Shown here piece by piece: positions 10,631 to 20,592 of a stretch of 64,000 bases of DNA. Positions within the stretch are counted from its first letter, which is position 1. Every line of letters begins with the position of its first letter. Made by a program: the position numbers and the translations under genes. Source of the DNA: Babesia bovis T2Bo (Eukaryota > Apicomplexa > Aconoidasida > Piroplasmida > Babesiidae). The stretch covers positions 744,001-808,000 of the forward strand of contig NW_026261572.1 of assembly GCF_000165395.2 (NCBI RefSeq), in the 5' to 3' direction. The notes under the pieces are model-generated. The model was not told the DNA's origin. It did not search any database and saw only the letters and a program-made list of their open reading frames with translations.

Positions 10631-11729
10631 ATGGCGCCACTGCCTATGCCAAACCCTAGGGTCTTCCTAGATGTATCAATTGGCGGTAGGAATGCAGGTA
10701 GAATGGTATTCGAGGTATGTTTGTATTACCCTGTAAATTGGCTCCCTGGGTCAGTTTCGGAAGTAACCAAGTATTCACAGCTATTCATGGACAAACTGCC
10801 ATATACATGTGAGAATTTCAGAGCGCTTTGTACAGGTAAGTGGAAGTCATAATGTTATTGAACGTTACAGGAGAGACCGGTTTGGGTTATTACCTGCGGC
10901 CACGTTGGTACAAGGACACGCCAATACATCGCATAGTACCCGGATTTGTAAGTCCCCTGTCAATATCACAATAGATAAATAGATGTGCCAAGGAGGTAAC
11001 TTTAACACTGGCAACTCATATGGAGGAGAGTCTATATACGGCCAATACATGGCAGATGAATCATTTGCATATATGCATTCCAAGCGTGGTTGGTTGCTAC
11101 ATGGAGATATAATATCTACAGGTGTCCTTGGAATGGCAAAAACAAGGCATAAGAACTCTAACGGATCGCAATTCTACATTACATTCAAACCATGCTCACA
11201 CCTAGACAACAAAATGGTATGTAAAACGGCGTTATTGTGTAATGGCTTATATGGGTAAACATTGAGTCCTGTACCATTGGATGTTGTTGACCAACTAATC
11301 TAGGATTCCAGCTGATGTTACCATCACTGGTGTATTACTCCACTAATTCACTCATCTATATACAGGTTGTCTTTGGGCACCTGGAGTACGGCCAGGAAGT
11401 ACTGGATGCTATAGAAGAGCAAGGCTCAATGCTAGGCAGACCCAAGCGACCAGTAAATATATTCAATTGGTAAGACAACTCAGAACACGATTAACCTCTA
11501 CAGCGGTGAAATACCACTAGATTGTGTATACGACCCCGAAATAAACAATCCAGTAAGGAAGGATTCAGAGTTGTACATAGCAAAGTCGGTACGTCAACAT
11601 TATACCGTAAAGTACCTTCTACAGGATATCGAAAAGCCAGTTTTCATCAAGGAGAAGTGGGAACGTGAACAGTCACCCAAAAGTATCATACCAGACGAAG
11701 TGTACAAACGAGCACAGTATAACTTCTAA
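10631..11729 (+). CDS. Cyclophilin-type peptidyl-prolyl cis-trans isomerase
   Basis: It catalyses proline isomerisation. Exon 1 is 10631-10714, exon 2 begins at 10781, and further exons are separated by short introns; the longest is near 11217-11364. The spliced protein shows the family signature: [11 protein letters not shown], the NFRALCTGE loop, [44 protein letters not shown]. The usual MAN is MAK here, and the catalytic Arg of HRIVPGF is present. Splicing removes an in-frame read-through after SKRG by using a GTTGGT donor. About 45 residues after the core form a charged C-terminal extension ending RAQYNF. No leader is obvious, so it is probably cytosolic or nuclear. Confidence 0.88.
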
Positions 11730-12081
11730 GGCCATGAATCATTCGGCACACGAGTAACACATGTAGAAATAGCTATCCTTGCATATGGAAAGATACACAG
11801 TGTCTATAACACTGAGCTAAGAATAGTGGTATACAGTGTGTGTCACATGGAACTCTGGAAATGTAATACTCACCGTTGCATAATGGTATGTGTCCATGTA
11901 TATTAAATTCATGCTCAACGGACCATATAGCATAGTTAGAATTTTTACAATAACCTAGTAGAGTAAACAAATAACATATATGCATGGAAGGTCATCTGCA
12001 AAACTTGTAACTTGGGGTCTGCAAGTCTTATCTCATGTAGTGATAAATGAACGGAAGTTGTATTATATATAATACAACAAG
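11730..12081. other. Intergenic region, 352 nt
   Basis: Lies between the cyclophilin stop and the phosphate carrier start on the same strand. Small ORFs here have no recognisable content. Just before the carrier ATG there is a TATATATAATAC stretch (12063-12074). Nothing else was seen. Confidence 0.4.
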
Positions 12082-13264
12082 ATGGGTGGCACCGAAAAAA
12101 ATCAAAATGCCTCATCTGATGAGCATGACGCAAAATATTATGCCAAATGTATGATCGGAGGTATCCTATCCTGTGGTCTGACTCATACCTTAGTTACACC
12201 CCTAGATGTCACAAAATGCCGTATGCAAACTGATCCTAAGCTATACACCGGTCTAATCTCAGGTGTGAAAACTATATACGCCAATGAAGGTGTATTTGGA
12301 CTCTTCAGAGGGTGGCAACCAACCCTTCTGGGATACTCCCTGCAAGGTCTAGGTAAATTCGGACTGTATGAAGGATTTAAGGATCTTTATGCAATGCCAC
12401 TTAAGAATAAAGAAGATAAAAATGTAAAGAAGGCTATCTGGCTTGCTGCCAGTGCATCTGCTGAAGTTTTCGCCGACGTTTTGCTATGCCCATGGGAAAT
12501 GGTCAAGGTGAAAGTACAAACGGCACCGCGTTCAGAAAATTGGTCTAACAACCTCTTCACTTCAACCAGGCGTATGTATTTAAACAGAGAACAGACTAAA
12601 TTCCCGGTAAGTATGATGCTCGTTGATTGTGATATACTACATGAGTCTGTGTTCATACCTCTTTGTACACTAGCCAATCCGTTATTCATATACTATTAGT
12701 TCGGAAGTCTTACTGCCCTATGGAGTCGACAAGTGCCATATACCATGGCAAAGTTCTTCTTCTTCGAATATATTCAGGATATCTTCTATGAACATATATT
12801 AAAAGGTTGTAAAGATACATTCAGCAACCCTACTCAGCTCAGTGTAACCTTCGCTTCTGGTATGTTTACTGTTTTGTTACAACATAATTAACAGGATATC
12901 TGGCTGGTATTATCTGTGCTATAGTCTCACACCCAGCTGATAACCTTATCTCACAAAAAGGAAAGGAAGCTAACAAGGGTAAAGCCGTTGGTCAAATTGT
13001 TAAAGAAATGGGCTACCTCAACCTATTCACACGTGGTCTTGGTACTAGGATCATTATGATCGGTACCCTTACCGGTCTTCAATGGTGGATATACGATTCA
13101 TTCAAGGTAGGTTGAGATTGGCTGCTATGTATATTGTGATACAGACGGCCGTTGGTATTAATAAGACTAAAGATGCGAAGCCAGCAGAGTCACAAGGGCA
13201 AAGCACACAGTCAGGAGGGACAGGGGGACAAAGTTCAGGAACTAGTTGTTCCCAAACGAAATAA
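12082..13264 (+). CDS. Mitochondrial phosphate carrier
   Basis: An inner-membrane carrier that imports inorganic phosphate for ATP synthesis (SLC25A3/MIR1 family). Four exons joined by introns at 12607-12699, near 12860-12893 and near 13107-13141. The first repeat has the phosphate-carrier hallmark CGLTHTLVTPLDVTKCRMQ and then YSLQGLGKFGLYEGFK. The second has CPWEMVKVKVQT and the third SHPADNLISQK, giving the expected threefold PxD/ExxK/R pattern. There is no cleavable presequence. The C-terminal tail is Gly/Ser/Gln-rich and probably disordered. Length and motif order are normal for a full three-repeat carrier. Confidence 0.92.
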
Positions 13265-13328
13265 ACATACTCGCAAATTGGGCGATAAATTCCACACATA
13301 TAATTTATAGTATTTCAATATATATGCA

Positions 13329-14546
13329 ATGTGTGACGTTGAAAACGATCTAAACGTGCTGCAACGGCCAGTTGCCGCCAAGGGGCGTAACACCCTGGCC
13401 ATCATCGTCATAGGGTAGGATAAAATCGTAATCAACAAGCCTTCCACTACCGTTATAGGATGGCAGGAAGTGGAAAGACATGTTACGTCAAAGCACTCAT
13501 AGATAAGCTCAAAGAAGCTGGCAAAAAAGTATATTCCATCAACCTCGATCCCGCGGTATGTATATCTTGTGTCCAAAAATACTAAACACAGGTCACGAAA
13601 ATACCATATTCACCTAATATAGGTATGAGCATCGATTGTGATCAAAGATGACCATAGATATTCGAGAATCTATCAAGTACCGCAGTGTTATGAAGAAGTA
13701 TAAACTAGGGCCTAACGGAGCTATTATCACATGCCTTAATCTATTTGTGACAAGGTGGATATAGTGTATAGTCTTTGTATGACCTACAGATTTGATAAAG
13801 TACTGGAAATCCTAGATAGAAGATGTGCCAAATTGGACTATATCGTTATAGATACCCCGGGGCAAATTGAAGTATTTAACTGGTCAGCAAGTGGAACTGT
13901 TATATTAGGTATTTTGTGGACTGTTGTCTCATAGAATTACAGAATCACTGGCGTCCTCATTCCCTACAACTGTGAATTACGTGATCGATACCTGTAGATC
14001 ACAGCTACCAGTCACCTTTATGGCAAACATGGTCTACGCTTGCAGGTAGGGATACCGTCACTGTCGCCATATTACACAGCGTTATGTACAAGTCACGCCT
14101 GCCGTTTATCGCATGCTTCAACAAAATAGGTAAAGCCATGTCCACATGTAAACACGATGACCAGATGTCGACCGACATGAAATATGCCTTGAATGGATGG
14201 ATGATTACCATGCATTCTACGAAGCAGTTATGCAGGATGATACCTATATGGCAAGGTAAATTGAATAGAAGTAATTCACAAGCCCGTTTAGCTTCAGCCG
14301 TTCATGCGCATTGATGCTTAATGAATTCTACCAGGGAATCAAGGTGAGATTTGCACACCGGATTCATTACAAATTCAGTGCAACGGCATATCAGCCATAA
14401 CTGGAGAAGGCTTTGAAGAGCATATAAAAAGCTTAGATGAGTGCCGTGAAGAATACAAGACGTCATACCTCCCTTGGCTAGAGGAAGCTAGACTACGCCA
14501 CTTCACTGAACAAATGAACAAGCTCAAAATACAAAGCAACACTTGA
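13329..14546 (+). CDS. GPN1: GPN-loop GTPase GPN1 (NPA3/XAB1-like)
   Basis: A GTPase needed for assembly and nuclear import of RNA polymerase II. About eight exons. Splicing gives IVIGMAGSGKT (P-loop), INLDPAV, the [10 protein letters not shown] region (restored by a 35-nt intron), [10 protein letters not shown] (the family-defining GPN loop), [28 protein letters not shown], and FIACFNKID (base-specificity motif). The C terminus contains the [12 protein letters not shown] and [12 protein letters not shown] segments typical of GPN1. The order and content leave little doubt about GPN1 over GPN2/3, which lack the WSASG segment. Stop TGA at 14544-14546. Convergent with the GAF protein, 210 nt away. 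Confidence 0.9.
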
Positions 14547-14756
14547 TCTAATTTTGCAATAGTCTATCCAATGTAGTGTAGTATCGACGGTGCACAGGAA
14601 CAGAGAACTACTGGTGTGGCAACAAGCTATGGCAGAGCCACCTATACAGAATGCATGCCTAAGTAACTATAAATACTAAGCATACATATGCTAGCCTAAA
14701 GAAACAATAATATGCACCAGCAGTAATATTAGAGCTGTGTCCAAAAAATATATATA

Positions 14757-16334
14757 TTACTCCTCTTCAGTTTCAGGAATGCATGGCTCGGGAATGTGCT
14801 GACGTATAGTCGAAGCCATAGCCTGAGGAGTTGTCTTAAAAGCTAAACCAGCCTCGGTTTCGGCAGGTGGAGAAACGTATACCGCAAAATCGGACTTCTC
14901 AAGCTGAGGGCCCACAATGGAAGAGAAAATCTCCAATAAACGAAGATCATCCTCACCAAAATGCAACAGCTCGTCAGCCTGCTTGTTGATGACCTCAATA
15001 ACAGCAAGAACACGGTTACAGTCACCACTCTTTATAGGGACCCAAGCGACATTGCGAATCTCAACACCAGCACGAGAATCAAACTCGGGGTTAAATCGCT
15101 CGTCCTCAAATGCATTCTCAATCACAATGACGTCACCATTCTGAACGCAAGAACTAGCACAACCCTGACTTAGCGGCACTATAACCTGGGAACCATCGTC
15201 AGAAGAAATGGACCACAGCTGATCATGAGAACGATCAACAATGTACACAGTGCAACGCTCAGCCTGAATCAACTTGCGAGCATGAGTAGTAAGCGCAACA
15301 ACACAAGATTGGATACCCAACCTATCAGCAAACAAAGAATGCATAAGAGTCAAAAGACCATCAGCCTTGTCACGAGTAGCATCAAGCTGCCTCCAACCAA
15401 TGGCATTAGATATGCACTGACCCCCAATGTCACAAATCTGTAAAGCAAACGTTACCATGCTCTCATCCCACACATTAGGGACCTCCTCCACAAGAGGGAT
15501 ATCATTGTGATCGACACCAGAATGGTCAGCAGAAGCCTCAGAAAAACTACCTGAAACACCAGTACACAGAGGGTTGTCATCAGTAGATATACTGTTAGCA
15601 ACAGAAAATGAATGAGGAACACTGACAGATTTTATACATGAGTCACCAGATATTGTACCAACAGCGTCAGAGTGCATCTTTGCGTCATGAACAACATCGG
15701 ACACTGGAGTTGATACACTGTAGTTCATAGGGTAGCCTAGGTTACTTGTCCCAGATACAGGACAGTTTGCGATTCCGGCAACACCCCAAACCATCTTGCG
15801 AGAGTCAACCAATGGACAGACAAGCATATTACGAGGCTCCACGTCAGTGTGCTTATCATACAAACGATCATAAACCGGACTAAAGTCACAATGGTCTATA
15901 CGAACAAATGTACCAAAAGTAAAAGCATGGTAATAAGCACCACCAAGAGGACTGGGCATGTTCTTCTTGTGTAACACGCCATCACGACCGACGTTGTGCT
16001 GAACCCAGTCACCAGTCTCCTTGTCAGGGTAACAAATCTCAACCAACTCAGCATGAAGGTTCGCCTTTAAAGCCTTAAGAGTCATCAAGATACATTTCAC
16101 AGGTAAACTCTGAGACATTATAGCATTGGAAAAACACATCAAAACCAATAGTTGCTCCTTAGTCAACGAATTCAAATCGTAACGCTGCACAACTGTACTC
16201 TCAGTTAACAACTGACGCTCAGAACCAGGAACATCAGGAGACATTGTACCACGATCCGAATGTAACATCGACATCGTGGAAGGAGTACGATGCTCTAATT
16301 CACGACCTAAATGCAAACCCTTGAGGTCTTCCAT
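14757..16334 (-). CDS. GAF-domain protein, possibly tandem GAF, no catalytic domain
   Basis: A 525-aa single-exon protein. The first real ATG is at 16334 (MEDLKG); an upstream GTG was not used. A clear GAF domain spans about residues 335-480: hydrophobic strand pattern AERCTVYIVD, then VIVPLSQGCASSCV, ENAFEDERFNPEFD, VAWVPIKS, AVIEVINK and the phosphodiesterase-like NKxxxxxFxxxD near residue 455. A second, weaker GAF-like fold may lie at about 95-186. The N-terminal part carries Ser/Thr-rich linkers. GAF domains often bind cyclic nucleotides, but here no phosphodiesterase, kinase or cyclase domain follows, so the protein may be a sensor or scaffold. Ligand binding is inference. Confidence 0.75.
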   Translation of the reverse strand: MEDLKGLHLGRELEHRTPSTMSMLHSDRGTMSPDVPGSERQLLTESTVVQRYDLNSLTKEQLLVLMCFSNAIMSQSLPVKCILMTLKALKANLHAELVEICYPDKETGDWVQHNVGRDGVLHKKNMPSPLGGAYYHAFTFGTFVRIDHCDFSPVYDRLYDKHTDVEPRNMLVCPLVDSRKMVWGVAGIANCPVSGTSNLGYPMNYSVSTPVSDVVHDAKMHSDAVGTISGDSCIKSVSVPHSFSVANSISTDDNPLCTGVSGSFSEASADHSGVDHNDIPLVEEVPNVWDESMVTFALQICDIGGQCISNAIGWRQLDATRDKADGLLTLMHSLFADRLGIQSCVVALTTHARKLIQAERCTVYIVDRSHDQLWSISSDDGSQVIVPLSQGCASSCVQNGDVIVIENAFEDERFNPEFDSRAGVEIRNVAWVPIKSGDCNRVLAVIEVINKQADELLHFGEDDLRLLEIFSSIVGPQLEKSDFAVYVSPPAETEAGLAFKTTPQAMASTIRQHIPEPCIPETEEE

Positions 16335-17530
16335 CGTAAACACTGCAAGTAGGCTAAAGATATTAACCAGATATTATAAGTCAGCCGTACTTAACACAAA
16401 CACAGCGGATATATATAATACCCACTACAAAGCCAATACAGAAATCGTAATTGTGTAACGTTAATATAACGACGGCCTAAAATCCACAACCAGCCAAATG
16501 ACTTTAAGAAAATCAATTACTATTACCTAATAATGATTCATCCATCTTCTTCTATAGAAAAACCTGCAAACTTGCAAAATCCAAGGCACAAGTAATCACA
16601 CAGCCTCTATACAACAAAGGCTGGTTAACTGGATGATTCAGAAACTAATGTCATATACATATGACGCACAACATATATATCGCAATTAGTAGTGGAGTCC
16701 CCGAAGCCAATTATAAGTATCACCGCCCCCAAATAGACCCCTAGGAACAACCGCAGGTCGATATAACGCCAAAACAAGAACGTAGTCCAACGAATATACC
16801 TTATATAGAATTGTAAATCCCAATATGATAATGGTTGCTACAACTAAAACGCCAAGTAACCGAACGGATGCTTGTAACAACACAAAGTTAAAGTCTATAT
16901 GTCGAAATAACGACGAATTACACACGAATCTAACGTCTAGAATAATAGTAAATCCTGAAATTCAGAAACAAAACGACCGGTGTTGTGCTGAAAGTTATTT
17001 GGTAGTAGCAATTCGCGCGACAATCGTAGGGGCCAACGTAGTGAGGCATCTCCCACACCCTCACTCAACAAAATGTAAACAAACGAATCCAAGATGCAAT
17101 GATCACAAATTCGTTTCTGACAATTTCAAATATTAACAATGTGTGTCACGTCTCAGTAAAGTGCCCGATGACGACAAAACCGCCATTGGGTCTAACCCTT
17201 AAGCACAGCAATCTAGCTCACAAGACATGGCCCGAACATATATGAAAATACAACCAAAGGCATTGTAAATGGTTTATTACGGGTATCATAGCACAAACTA
17301 GGTTACATTTAACTTGGTTAGTCATAAATAGGTTGGATACACAGATCACATGTGCCGTCTAAACACATAACGAGCACTAGCTATCGGCGGCCGATGTGTT
17401 ATAACCAACATATCTACTGATTCGCTAGATCGCTCTCTATATTACACATAACAAGCTCGCAGAGATTCGTACCCATATCAGTGACCATATAGAAGTGCAT
17501 GTAAGCAAATGATATATTAATATTAGCAAA
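16335..17530. other. Intergenic region, about 1.2 kb
   Basis: Lies upstream of the GAF gene and downstream of the phospholipase gene. It is largely AT-rich, with no long ATG-started ORF on either strand. The only coding-like signal is the hydrophobic minus-strand segment at 16686-16925, listed separately. No RNA gene was recognised. Confidence 0.4.
16686..16925 (-). CDS. Possible small membrane protein exon, unassigned
   Basis: The minus strand has a 79-codon open segment with a strong membrane span (about LLGVLVVATIIILGFTILY), a second weaker hydrophobic stretch (DYVLVLALY) and a C-terminal tail ending YNWLRGLHY with a stop at 16686-16688. It has no ATG of its own and stays open further upstream, which suggests a 3' exon of a spliced gene. 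A candidate first exon begins MPHYVGPYDC at about 17050, but I found no GT donor in the right phase. The family was not recognised. The existence of this gene is uncertain. Confidence 0.3.
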   Translation of the reverse strand: MCNSSLFRHIDFNFVLLQASVRLLGVLVVATIIILGFTILYKVYSLDYVLVLALYRPAVVPRGLFGGGDTYNWLRGLHY

Positions 17531-20119
17531 TCACTGAATCCAAAAATGAGTGTGCCCTAAGATGTGAGTGAAATGAGAATCAACCACATCAAATAATATA
17601 GCACGCCTGACAAGGTGATTCTGACGTTGGAATAGCATCTTTGCAGTACCCTTTGATTTACTGCGCTGCTTAAACGAAGTCTTAAGCTCATCAATCTTGC
17701 CTTGATCCATAAGTTTCATGGTTTCATCCAATCTTTCAAACTGCATTTTATGAATTGGGTTAATGTAATCATCAGATGATGGGCAACATTTGCCCTTGCA
17801 ATCCTCAGTAATAACACCTGAAACTGGAGTCTCTATTAACTGACGAACACGTAAATGGATCCAGTTTTCAAATGCAATGTAGTCCCCAAGCAACCAACGG
17901 AAAGCTATGGTCCTACCCACATCAAAAAAATGACGAATGTCATGAAGCGTGGCAGGATAGAACGCAGGGACAGTGTTCTTCACTTTAACTAAAGAAGATA
18001 GCAACAAAGATGGGAATTCTGTGTAATAATAGGTTAAGGACGGTGGCGGGCCCAAGTGATGACTTAAATCCAATAGCAACTCAATTTCCTCATCAACACA
18101 GGAATTAGTACCTTCAGTCAACGAACGAGTTAACAAAGATTTCTCGTAAAAAAGCCAATCAATTAGTGACCGTGGTGTAGCCAAAAAATCGATTTTCCCA
18201 CAACCCCAATTGTAGGTAGGGGCACCAAAGACTTTCATAATGGGAACACCATCCAAGCTACCCTTGAAAGCACCAGCATGGTATTTCGATTCCTGACCCA
18301 CGCCCAACTCTGATTCGGATGCTAACACTAATTTAAACAAACGAGCCAACTTGCAAGTCTTATGAGACTTGAACATAGAATCCTCATCCTGTTTAGTGTT
18401 CGAAGGGTGCTTACGAGGTTTGCGAGATATAAGACGGGTCCACTCATCAATGATATTACCTGCCTCCTTAGTAGTGCTAGCACCTTTGGATACGGCGTGG
18501 CATACCTTAATACTCAAGTCGAGCTCCTTCTCCCACTCAGCTAGGTTGTCTACACGAGCGTACTTATACCTCCGGAGCATTAGCATACGCTGCAAACTCT
18601 TCAAACGAAGGTAATGAATGAAGTACTTATCTTTGGTCTGAAGAAACGGATTGGCAACATCATTCTGTAAGTTTTTCTTCACCGCCCTACCATATCCAAT
18701 AGACATCGACATAAAACGCACTGTACGATGAGCACCAATAACTTTAGTAGCACCGGCGAAGTATCCGTCAGTAGCAAAAATACCATCATAATTGCGGTCA
18801 CCCTTGAATTTAATGGGACCCACAGTATAGTAGTTGGGAACATTACAACTAGACCTAATAGCATCAACAAGATCATCATCACTGTCGACCTCAACCACAT
18901 AACGCGGCTTAAATTTACCGTTAACACGAGCAGCATAGTTTATCCGAACCTTACCGATACGTTCGTTGAAACCCTTGTACGAATCGGGAGCCATCACATA
19001 CTTCATGTAGTGCAGAACATTCAAATCCAAATTGCAAAACACTTTTGTGTTACGCATGTTATGACATAGAGATTCAATAACATGCATCATGTAAGCACGG
19101 TCAGTACCGTGCATCGAGGCGTAAGAAACGGTCATAGAACCAGCAGAACCACCAGCCAATGGAGTAGTCATGTTAATCACATTCAAATCCACCATGTAGT
19201 CAACAAAACCAACATACGTGCTCAAAAGGAAACCACCCGGAGAAAACGATACACCGAGATCAGATTTAACCTTACCACGCAACTTGAAATCACGATTAAC
19301 AGCGCCCACAGTATCCAATACTGACTTCAGGTCGTTAGCCTTAGAACCGGATTCTGTTAGGTGTATCATGTTTAATAAAGAATAGTCACGTAATATGTCA
19401 CGTACAACGTCTAAACCCTTTACCGATCCACCAGTAAATAATTCAATCTGATTGCAAGCTTGCTGCAAGTACTCAAAATCCTCTTCATTGTAATCAACGT
19501 TAGTTGATAATACACGCTCAACTCCATCAGCAACAGCAGTGAACAAATGATAAAAACTCGGAGCTGCTGCTGTAGGAGTGCTCTTCACCAAATTGGGTGA
19601 TATGTACTTGATCTCAAAATCACTATCGTAGGCTTTGTAAGTGGCAGTTTTATCCTTAGCCAACTCGATGTCAGCCTGATTCTTCCCAGGCTTCTTCAAC
19701 ACAAAGGCAGATGGATCAGGATCTTCATAAGCAACAGTTAAAGAAACCAAATGCCTCATGTGCTCCATCATCTCACGAAACTTGTGGTTCCTAAACATCA
19801 CATCGCAGTCAAAATCACCAATGTCAACGCCTTGGGACTCAAAAAATTCACGCAACAACTTGGGATCTAAATATTTAGCATCACGACATAGCGGACGCTT
19901 AACATCTACATCATCCAAGTATATTCGAGGAGCGGTGAAGACTTCTGAAGCACAAGCAGAAGAAGCGGAGGCTGAAGAAGGGGAGTCACAAAGAGCTTCA
20001 TTGAAAAATCCAAGTTGAGTAAAGGTTTGCAATTTCTTATCTATACCCTTGAAATATTTAGCATTTATTCCGAAATAATTGTCGCTAAAAGCGAAAGTCT
20101 GGGAAGAGTGGAGCGCCAT
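17531..20119 (-). CDS. Patatin-like phospholipase
   Basis: A predicted serine acyl hydrolase of 862 aa in one exon, ATG at 20119. The patatin-type core lies at about residues 290-480: an oxyanion-like glycine segment (VSFSPGGFLLSTYVGFVDYM, near 290), the nucleophile motif GGSAGSM (near 323, fitting GxSxG) and a dyad-like aspartate in ATDGYF (near 450), following the DAIRSSCNVPNYY segment typical of PNPLA enzymes. The fit of DGYF to the usual DG[AG] is imperfect. Around 285 N-terminal and 380 C-terminal residues are not part of the core. There is no signal peptide. The family acts on phospholipids or triacylglycerols; the substrate here is unknown. Its promoter region is shared with the divergent CPSF160 gene. 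Confidence 0.78.
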   Translation of the reverse strand: MALHSSQTFAFSDNYFGINAKYFKGIDKKLQTFTQLGFFNEALCDSPSSASASSACASEVFTAPRIYLDDVDVKRPLCRDAKYLDPKLLREFFESQGVDIGDFDCDVMFRNHKFREMMEHMRHLVSLTVAYEDPDPSAFVLKKPGKNQADIELAKDKTATYKAYDSDFEIKYISPNLVKSTPTAAAPSFYHLFTAVADGVERVLSTNVDYNEEDFEYLQQACNQIELFTGGSVKGLDVVRDILRDYSLLNMIHLTESGSKANDLKSVLDTVGAVNRDFKLRGKVKSDLGVSFSPGGFLLSTYVGFVDYMVDLNVINMTTPLAGGSAGSMTVSYASMHGTDRAYMMHVIESLCHNMRNTKVFCNLDLNVLHYMKYVMAPDSYKGFNERIGKVRINYAARVNGKFKPRYVVEVDSDDDLVDAIRSSCNVPNYYTVGPIKFKGDRNYDGIFATDGYFAGATKVIGAHRTVRFMSMSIGYGRAVKKNLQNDVANPFLQTKDKYFIHYLRLKSLQRMLMLRRYKYARVDNLAEWEKELDLSIKVCHAVSKGASTTKEAGNIIDEWTRLISRKPRKHPSNTKQDEDSMFKSHKTCKLARLFKLVLASESELGVGQESKYHAGAFKGSLDGVPIMKVFGAPTYNWGCGKIDFLATPRSLIDWLFYEKSLLTRSLTEGTNSCVDEEIELLLDLSHHLGPPPSLTYYYTEFPSLLLSSLVKVKNTVPAFYPATLHDIRHFFDVGRTIAFRWLLGDYIAFENWIHLRVRQLIETPVSGVITEDCKGKCCPSSDDYINPIHKMQFERLDETMKLMDQGKIDELKTSFKQRSKSKGTAKMLFQRQNHLVRRAILFDVVDSHFTHILGHTHFWIQ

Positions 20120-20525
20120 CTTTCGGCAGTCTCCGCAATCTACATTACCTGCTCCAATGCTTTGGCAATGGATCTAAGAATATATTGGAATTTTATAAAA
20201 ACAACAAAAAATTAATCATATTGCAAAATATAATAATATTTATTAATCTACAGAGACCGTATTTCAAAACGCACCTCAGGAAGATTATCAAGTCGGGATG
20301 AAGCAAACAACGCGGAGTCGAGTAAAAAGTGAATTGATCACATAGTACACATCAACGCGATATTAGATTTACAGGTTTGATACATGTTTTTAAGACATAA
20401 AAAACAATTAGGAAGGTTACTACACGGTCACGTGCGATACACCAAGAGACTTCTATTGACTACAGTGAGATTGAGTTATAGAAGCACGATTCACATGATG
20501 CTTTGAAGATTCCTGTCATCATATA

Positions 20526-20569
20526 GAGCCACCTAAAGGGGCTCGTCACTTAAAGGGTTGTTTAAGTGA
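20526..20569. repeat. Two adjacent stem-loops upstream of CPSF160
   Basis: GAGCC (20526-20530) pairs with GGCTC (20540-20544). Directly after it TCACTTAAA (20546-20554) pairs perfectly with TTTAAGTGA (20561-20569) around a 6-nt loop. They sit 24 nt before the CPSF160 ATG, in the 473-nt divergent region with the phospholipase gene (20120-20592), which holds no ORF. They could act in the 5' UTR or as protein-binding dyads. Confidence 0.6.
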
Positions 20570-20592
20570 ACCAGCCGCAGGATTGTTTCAAT

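Noticed and set aside
17200..17216. Telomere-like CTAACCCTTAA
   Set aside because: Only one unit, not tandem; no sign of a chromosome end.
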